Origin: Kiritimatiellia bacterium
GTDB lineage: Bacteria; Verrucomicrobiota; Kiritimatiellia; RFP12; UBA1067
Direction: 5' to 3'
DNA: 10,410 bases
NCBI GenBank assembly: GCA_028701555.1
Contig: JAQVQN010000052.1
Coordinates: 1-10,410, forward strand
Made by a program: the position numbers and the translations under genes. Shown in pieces: positions 6,374-10,410 of the stretch. The notes under the pieces are model-generated. The model saw only the letters and a list, made by a program, of their open reading frames with translations, was not told the DNA's origin and did no database searches. The stretch's first letter is position 1; every line of letters begins with the position of its first letter.

Positions 6374-7342
6374 GTGCTTGACGCGCGGATGATGACGTTG
6401 ATTGTCTGCATCGCGCTTGGGATAGCTCACGCGCAGTCGCTGGACATCGGACAGGGACGCGGGGGCGTTTCCGGACGCAATGCCGTTGTGTTGTCGCCGC
6501 AGCCGCCTGCTATGGCAGGTGAACTGCGCATGGCGGTGCTGCCAGTCTTTACGCGGCCTCCAGCCTTTTATCTTAATTTCGGGACGAGCGGCAGACACGG
6601 ACCTTTTGAGCTGGCTGACAATGCTTTGGTCGGAAATGAGCATTCGCCCTATCGCTTGCGTTTGTCTGAAGGCGGACAACAATTCGAACTGTTGCCGGAA
6701 CACGATGCCGGGGCCGCGTACGGGCCGTTCGCAACCACCAACGGGGCAGTAGTTAAGATTGGCCAGACTGTCATGACGATGGTCAGGATCCCCGCACGGC
6801 TGGAGGTGTCTTTGCGTCATGCCGCTAAAATCAACCAGATGCCGATGGTCGGCATAGCGCCTTACGATCAAAAGTTGGCAACCGAGTTACAAGCTCTGCG
6901 CACTAAATTCGCGGCGCTGTCGGCCAGAGTCGATGCCGAGACTGCGGACATAGCGTTGCAGGGTGTGCCGCGCATACGTTCCCGGGCTGTGGGCGGCAAC
7001 TTCAGCCCGGTTGTGCAGGTGTCGAAGCGTGACAAGCAGAACGCGGGCAAGGGGGCCGAGCTCAGCGCCGTCAATTTCATGGAAACCTTGTTCCGCCAGC
7101 ATTTCCGAATTCGCTCTCAAGCTATCACTGAAGGCCACGTATACCATTTCGGCATGCCGCCGGGAGACTATGTTCTCTGCGCCATGCAGAAAGTCAAAGA
7201 TGCGCAGGCACCGGGCATGGCCGGGTCAGCGACGGCGGTCTGGTGGACGACGTTCACTTTTGACGGCGAGCGTCCTATGGCAATGACGCTTGCTGAAGAG
7301 AATGCCGTGACGTGGCGCGAGGTATTTGTTTTGTCGCGGTAA
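6374..7342 (+). CDS. Secreted protein of unknown function
   Basis: A 322-residue protein. The GTG at 6374 is chosen because GAAGGAGG at 6360-6367 is an excellent ribosome site six bases upstream; an in-frame ATG pair at 6389 would give a weaker start. Residues 1-20 form a signal peptide with a clear AHA|QS cleavage site. I do not recognise a family. Residues about 164-190, with regularly spaced Leu and Ala among Lys, Glu and Arg, could form a helix or coiled coil. Near residues 255-300, GHVYHFGMPPGDYVLCAMQK followed by WWTTFTFDGE looks like a beta-sandwich, reminiscent of the 'PPGDY' turn in carboxypeptidase-regulatory and Cna-B-like domains. The start of the mature protein (SLDIGQ) loosely recalls that of the peptidase before the tRNA (TLDLGE), but the two are not otherwise alike. 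It probably acts in the periplasm or at the outer surface. Confidence 0.72.
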   Translation: MLDARMMTLIVCIALGIAHAQSLDIGQGRGGVSGRNAVVLSPQPPAMAGELRMAVLPVFTRPPAFYLNFGTSGRHGPFELADNALVGNEHSPYRLRLSEGGQQFELLPEHDAGAAYGPFATTNGAVVKIGQTVMTMVRIPARLEVSLRHAAKINQMPMVGIAPYDQKLATELQALRTKFAALSARVDAETADIALQGVPRIRSRAVGGNFSPVVQVSKRDKQNAGKGAELSAVNFMETLFRQHFRIRSQAITEGHVYHFGMPPGDYVLCAMQKVKDAQAPGMAGSATAVWWTTFTFDGERPMAMTLAEENAVTWREVFVLSR

Positions 7343-7348
7343 CCATGC

Positions 7349-7376
7349 AACTCCTCATTTCTAACTCCTCATTCGG
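7349..7376 (+). repeat. Degenerate heptad array downstream of the secreted protein
   Basis: Four 7-base units: AACTCCT, CATTTCT, AACTCCT, CATTCGG. The array is also a 14-bp direct repeat. It begins six bases after the stop of the upstream gene. Confidence 0.5.
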
Positions 7377-7381
7377 GGGCG

Positions 7382-7400
7382 GATTCAACTTTATTGAATC
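7382..7400. other. Hairpin in the gap before the PurF-like gene
   Basis: GATTCAA (7382-7388) and TTGAATC (7394-7400) form a perfect 7-bp stem with a 5-base loop. Flanking G-rich and C-rich stretches (7376-7380 and 7401-7406) could extend it imperfectly. No T-run follows on either strand, so a terminator role for the upstream gene is only possible. The rest of the 170-bp gap shows no convincing promoter boxes. Confidence 0.35.
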
Positions 7401-7512
7401 GCACCCGTTGGCGCCGGTTTTATTTGGACGATGGGGTTGCAATCGGGTATTCTATGCGACCGTTGTGCTTGGTTTGGCGGTTTTAATGAATTAAGTTTAT
7501 GCGGAGGGTTAA

Positions 7513-9003
7513 ATGGGCGGTTTTTTTGGCGCGGTTTCCGCGCAAGATTGTGTGGCGGACCTTTTTTTCGGCACAGATTACCATTCGCATCTTGGGACAA
7601 TGCGGGGCGGCATGGCAGTGCTTGGTGAGAAAGGTTTCCAGCGCGCGATACACGACATCTCCAACGCGCAGTTCAGATCCAAGTTTGAAGACGACTTCAA
7701 GAACTTCGAGGGCAGAAGCGGCGTGGGCGTGATCAGCGACAACGAAGACCAGCCGCTGATAATCTCTTCGCATCTGGGGCTATACGCGATTACCACGGTG
7801 GGAGTGGTAACAAATCTGAGCAGTCTCGTGAAGGAATTATACAAAAGCCATTCGGTGCAGTTTTCGGAGATGAGCCGCGGCGGAGTGAATCCGACTGAGC
7901 TGGTCGCAACCCTGATCAACTCGCAGGAGACTTTGGAAGCGGGGGTGCGTTATGCTCAGTCTAAGATCGAAGGCTCTTGCTCCATGCTGATTCTGACGGA
8001 CGAGGGCGAACTTTATGCGGTCAGAGACCGTTACGGCCGCACACCCGTGGTTTTGGGCATGAAGAAAGACGCGCTGGCGGCTGCTATGGAAACTTGCAGC
8101 TTTTCCAATCTGGGGTATGCGCCGGTTCACGAACTAGGACCAGGCGAGATGACGCGCTGCACATGCGAGGGTTTCGAGACGGTTCTGCCGGCTGGTGAAC
8201 AGATGGCGGTTTGTTCGTTTCTGTGGGTTTATTTCGGGTATCCCTCATCCTCGTACGAGGGCCGTAACGTAGAGATGGCACGCTACCGTTGCGGCGGTGC
8301 ACTGGCGCGGCGCAATCCGGTAGACGCCGATTCGGTTGGCGGCGTACCTGACTCCGGGGTGGCGCACGCGCTGGGATACGCTGTGGAAGCAGGCATACGC
8401 TACGCGCGCCCTTTCGTCAAATACACGCCCACTTGGCCGCGCAGTTTCATGCCACCCAATCCCAAAGAGCGCGCCCTGATCGCGCAGATGAAACTGATTC
8501 CGATACCGGGACTGATCAAAGGCAAAAAGCTGATATTCTGCGACGACTCGATCGTGCGCGGCACACAGCTTCAGGACCAGGTCACACGGCTTTATGACGA
8601 TGGTGCCAAGGAGATCCATATGCGCATCGCATGTCCGCCGCTGCTTTACCAGTGCCGCTTCCTCAACTTCTCCCGGTCAAAAAACGTGATGGACCTAGCC
8701 ACGCGCCGCATCATCCGCGAGATTGAAGGTGACAATGCCGATATAGCGGCCTATCTTGACCCCGACGGTACGCCGTTCAAGGACATGGTGGGGCGCATAA
8801 CCCAGCGCTTGGGACTTTCCTCGCTGGCTTATCAAAGGCTGGATGATCTAGTCGAAGCCATCGGGCTGCCGCGCGAGAATCTGTGTACTTACTGCTGGTC
8901 AGGCGAGGATGTGTCAAAGCCAGGCGGATGCACACACGGCTGTGGTCTATGTGACCACCCATGCGCGGCTGGCAAGGCATCTTTGCCTGTGGTCGGTCAG
9001 TAG
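7513..9003 (+). CDS. PurF-like phosphoribosyltransferase lacking the glutaminase nucleophile
   Basis: A 496-residue protein, PurF-sized, with GGAGG about six bases before the ATG. PurF joins ammonia from glutamine to PRPP, the first purine step. The C-terminal half keeps PurF features: VPDSGVAHALGYA (278-290) and the PRPP loop LIFCDDSIVRGTQ (340-352). The N-terminal half is Ntn-like but starts MGGFFGAVS, so Gly replaces the nucleophile Cys that follows Met in PurF (MCGIFG). The RYST glutamine-binding motif is also missing (GVGVISDN, 71-78), and HNGNLTN reads TVGVVTN (95-101). Cys234, Cys381, Cys458 and Cys461 align by eye with the four iron-sulfur ligands of B. subtilis PurF. A further C-x3-C-x2-C-x3-C set (473, 477, 480, 484) follows at the tail. 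It may use free ammonia, another amine donor, or have a regulatory role. Similar MGGFFG proteins are known to me from Bacteroidetes, usually annotated as amidophosphoribosyltransferase. Confidence 0.85.
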   Translation: MGGFFGAVSAQDCVADLFFGTDYHSHLGTMRGGMAVLGEKGFQRAIHDISNAQFRSKFEDDFKNFEGRSGVGVISDNEDQPLIISSHLGLYAITTVGVVTNLSSLVKELYKSHSVQFSEMSRGGVNPTELVATLINSQETLEAGVRYAQSKIEGSCSMLILTDEGELYAVRDRYGRTPVVLGMKKDALAAAMETCSFSNLGYAPVHELGPGEMTRCTCEGFETVLPAGEQMAVCSFLWVYFGYPSSSYEGRNVEMARYRCGGALARRNPVDADSVGGVPDSGVAHALGYAVEAGIRYARPFVKYTPTWPRSFMPPNPKERALIAQMKLIPIPGLIKGKKLIFCDDSIVRGTQLQDQVTRLYDDGAKEIHMRIACPPLLYQCRFLNFSRSKNVMDLATRRIIREIEGDNADIAAYLDPDGTPFKDMVGRITQRLGLSSLAYQRLDDLVEAIGLPRENLCTYCWSGEDVSKPGGCTHGCGLCDHPCAAGKASLPVVGQ

Positions 9004-9758
9004 CCGATATCGAAATCAACGAACTCGGACTGTATCTTGCAGCGTCGCTTGATCAGTCCGGATAAAGCTCGCGGACCGAATTTCTCGGTGGCGTAGTGGC
9101 CGGCGAATACCACGTTAATCGCGAGATGCTCTGCCAGATTATAGCCTTGCAGACTGGGTTCGCCTGTCAGATAAACGTCTGTGCCCAGCGCGGATGCCTG
9201 GTCGATCATATCAGCCGCGCCGCCTGAAACCACACCAATGGTCTTGATCGTCGGTTTGCCGAAATCCAGAAGTTTTATCTCAGAGTTGATGCGTTTGCGG
9301 ACTAACCCGCAGAAGGACGATAGTGTCATCGGCTTGCCGAAGGAGGCTTTGAAGCCGATTTTCTGGCCGTGGTATTCGAAGGCAGATTCAAGTTTTGAGA
9401 GCCCTAGCAACTTGCAGATCTGGGCGTTGTTGCCGTAAACCGGTTGTGCGTCCAGCGGCAGATGCGCGGCGTAGACTGCGATGTTGTTCTTTATCGCGAA
9501 AGACACCAAGCGGTGGTTTAGTCCGGTGATGCGTTTGAGCGAGTCGCCCCAGCTCAGACCGTGGTGGCACACCACGCAGTCCGCGCCGCGTTGCGCGGCC
9601 TCTTCCAGCAGGCGCATGCTCGCGTCCACACCTGCCAGGACACGTGTGACAGTGCCGTTGTTGGCGATCTGCAAGCCGTTATTGGAAACGTCCTTAAAAG
9701 AATCGATCGACAACTCTTTGTCCAGCATCCCTGCGAGTGTTTCAAGTGCTACGTTCAT
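8997..9758 (-). CDS. Nif3-like dinuclear metal centre protein
   Basis: A 253-residue protein from the ATG at 9758 (MNVALETLAG), the usual length of the short Nif3/YbgI form without the central insert. The frame stays open upstream to 9968 but crosses tRNA-Tyr, so that extension is not real. A second ATG at 9788 would add ten residues. Neither start has a strong ribosome site. Metal-site motifs are present: CVVCHHGLSWGD (His-His-Gly), AHLPLDA, and GHYATEKFG near the C-terminus, where Nif3 proteins carry H-x3-E. The fold binds two metal ions between its halves. A GTP cyclohydrolase I type 2 annotation is common but poorly supported, and the true role is unclear. Its 3' end overlaps the PurF-like stop by 7 bp in convergent orientation. 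Confidence 0.87.
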   Translation of the reverse strand: MNVALETLAGMLDKELSIDSFKDVSNNGLQIANNGTVTRVLAGVDASMRLLEEAAQRGADCVVCHHGLSWGDSLKRITGLNHRLVSFAIKNNIAVYAAHLPLDAQPVYGNNAQICKLLGLSKLESAFEYHGQKIGFKASFGKPMTLSSFCGLVRKRINSEIKLLDFGKPTIKTIGVVSGGAADMIDQASALGTDVYLTGEPSLQGYNLAEHLAINVVFAGHYATEKFGPRALSGLIKRRCKIQSEFVDFDIGY

Positions 9759-9834
9759 GCGTAAAGATTTGCACGGTTTGCCAGACATGTCAATTCGCCA
9801 CTTTGCGCGCGGGTCAAAAAAATGAATCGTGCCC

Positions 9835-9863
9835 TTGACACGTAACTGTGTTTTTGCGATATT
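9835..9863 (+). promoter_or_regulatory. Promoter of tRNA-Tyr
   Basis: A perfect TTGACA (9835-9840) and GATATT (9858-9863, four of six) are spaced by exactly 17 bp. Transcription would start near 9870, about 12 bases before the tRNA. Confidence 0.7.
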
Positions 9864-9881
9864 CACAAAAGTTTTTTGCGC

Positions 9882-9967
9882 GGTAGGGTACCGAAGTGGC
9901 CAAACGGGGCAGACTGTAAATCTGCTGGCGAACGCCTTCCTTGGTTCGAATCCAAGCCCTACCACCA
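9882..9967 (+). tRNA. tRNA-Tyr, anticodon GTA
   Basis: An 86-base class II tRNA with acceptor stem GGTAGGG/CCCTACC. The anticodon stem GCAGA/TCTGC has loop CTGTAAA, with anticodon GTA at 9916-9918. A long variable arm contains the GGCG/CGCC stem, as in bacterial tRNA-Tyr. The T arm CTTGG-TTCGAAT-CCAAG, discriminator A and encoded CCA (9965-9967) follow. Confidence 0.97.
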
Positions 9968-9973
9968 TCTTTT

Positions 9974-9998
9974 AAACCCCAATCTTATTGGGGTTTTT
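9974..9998 (+). terminator. Intrinsic terminator of tRNA-Tyr
   Basis: A perfect 10-bp stem, AAACCCCAAT (9974-9983) / ATTGGGGTTT (9987-9996), with a 3-base loop, runs into TTTTT. It starts 7 bases after the tRNA CCA. Confidence 0.92.
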
Positions 9999-10095
9999 GC
10001 ATTTTATGGACAAACAGCCTGTTTTCGGCGTGTTCGTGTATTCGCTTAAAAATCCCTATTAAAACCTCTTTTTTGTATACAGTTTGTTTACACCC

Positions 10096-10144
10096 ACTCT
10101 GGGTCAGTTTTCGCTGGAAACAGAAGAATATGTACTCTGAGTCA
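10096..10144 (+). repeat. Pair of 11-bp direct repeats
   Basis: ACTCTGGGTCA (10096-10106) and ACTCTGAGTCA (10134-10144) differ at one base and start 38 bp apart. The second copy contains the near-palindrome ACTC-T-GAGT. They could be binding sites for a regulator of a gene off the right edge, or chance. Confidence 0.35.
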
Positions 10145-10256
10145 TTTCTGGATGTTGCGATATGCGGAACATGCGAATAGCAGGGGAATAATTTTTATCG
10201 TGCTAGGGTGGGCTATAGCGTGTTCTGGCGGCGCTGGAGGATCTGGGTCGGCAGGG

Positions 10257-10319
10257 GATCGGCGAGTAGCGAGTGGCGATTTGCGATTGATGATTGATGG
10301 GTGATGGGACGTGGGGGAT
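10257..10319 (-). repeat. Degenerate heptad array, nine units
   Basis: Read on the plus strand, nine units of seven bases keep phase: GATCGGC, GAGTAGC, GAGTGGC, GATTTGC, GATTGAT, GATTGAT, GGGTGAT, GGGACGT, GGGGGAT. Adjacent units resemble each other most, as expected for stepwise duplication and drift. Read on the minus strand the units end in TC or CC, like those of the array after the hexokinase. Confidence 0.6.
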
Positions 10320-10327
10320 GGAAGGCT

Positions 10328-10380
10328 GCAGCGGGGTCAGTGGCCCGCCTCCGGTTCTAAGGCGGCTGAACCGTGGCTGC
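10328..10380. repeat. REP-like palindromic element
   Basis: CGGTTC (10352-10357) pairs with GAACCG (10368-10373) around a 10-base loop, and the outer GCAGC (10328-10332) pairs with GCTGC (10376-10380). An alternative pairing, GCCT (10347-10350) with AGGC (10360-10363), overlaps the inner stem. No T-run follows, so it is not a terminator. Nested GC-rich palindromes in an intergenic region suggest a repetitive extragenic element, but only one copy is visible. Confidence 0.35.
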
Positions 10381-10410
10381 GGGTGGCGTGTGATAGGGCG
10401 CGTGAACGCA

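Larger units (their letters stand above)
9999..10410. other. Gene-free right end of the window
   Basis: No reading frame here has a credible start, ribosome site or family signal. The first half (to about 10145) is AT-rich and carries two near-identical 11-mers. The second half is GC-rich, with a heptad array and a palindromic element. It reads as a long intergenic region; a gene may begin or end just past the right edge. Confidence 0.5.

Noticed and set aside
7424..7453. TTGGAC and TATTCT boxes before the PurF-like gene
   Set aside because: Only three and four consensus matches with 18-bp spacing; too weak to call.
9759..9968. Upstream extension of the Nif3-like frame starting MVVGLGFEPRKAFAS
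   Set aside because: It reads the antisense of tRNA-Tyr and its promoter; Nif3 similarity begins at MNVALETLAG.
9941..10180. 79-codon plus-strand open frame over the tRNA-Tyr 3' end and terminator
   Set aside because: It starts inside the tRNA, crosses a perfect terminator, has no ribosome site and shows no family signal.
10337..10410. Minus-strand frame open to the right edge, ending LEPEAGH
   Set aside because: Only about 23 codons, overlapping a palindromic element; no way to tell a true C-terminus from chance.

Overview
The window is bacterial: encoded-CCA tRNAs, Shine-Dalgarno starts, sigma70-like promoters and intrinsic terminators. The gene mix fits a PVC-superphylum bacterium, perhaps Kiritimatiellota or Lentisphaerota. 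It combines an LsrF-like aldolase with split DhaK/DhaL subunits, a eukaryote-type hexokinase, several secreted proteins, a PurF-like protein starting MGGFFG, and period-7 intergenic repeats. That placement is inference from gene style, not a search result.

Layout. Positions 1-2998 (minus) hold a co-directional cluster, read from 2998 downward: a lipoprotein-like cupin resembling D-lyxose isomerases, a small VOC/glyoxalase-fold protein, DhaK-like and DhaL-like kinase subunits, and the first 36 codons of an LsrF-like class I aldolase/thiolase that runs off the left edge. Spacing is tight from DhaK onward (16 and 13 bp). A hexokinase (3240-4535, plus) is transcribed divergently, with candidate promoters for both directions in the 241-bp gap. 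Next come a secreted C39-like cysteine peptidase (4709-6070, plus), tRNA-Gly(CCC) with promoter and terminator (minus), and a secreted protein of unknown function (6374-7342, plus). A PurF-like phosphoribosyltransferase that has lost its glutaminase nucleophile (7513-9003, plus) overlaps tail to tail with a Nif3-like gene (minus). tRNA-Tyr(GTA), with a good promoter and a perfect terminator, follows. The last ~410 bp hold no supported gene but contain a heptad repeat array and a REP-like palindrome.

How it may work together. The left cluster reads as a catabolic route for a small sugar or hydroxyketone: an isomerase-like cupin makes a ketose, a DhaK/DhaL-type kinase phosphorylates it, and an LsrF-type enzyme cleaves the phosphoketose. 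No lsr transporter or lsrK/lsrR gene is seen, so AI-2 processing is only one option; tetruloses or branched pentoses such as apiose are others. The neighbouring hexokinase would feed glycolysis. The most unusual items are this operon, the glutaminase-dead PurF-like protein with an extra four-cysteine tail, and three intergenic arrays sharing a 7-bp period.
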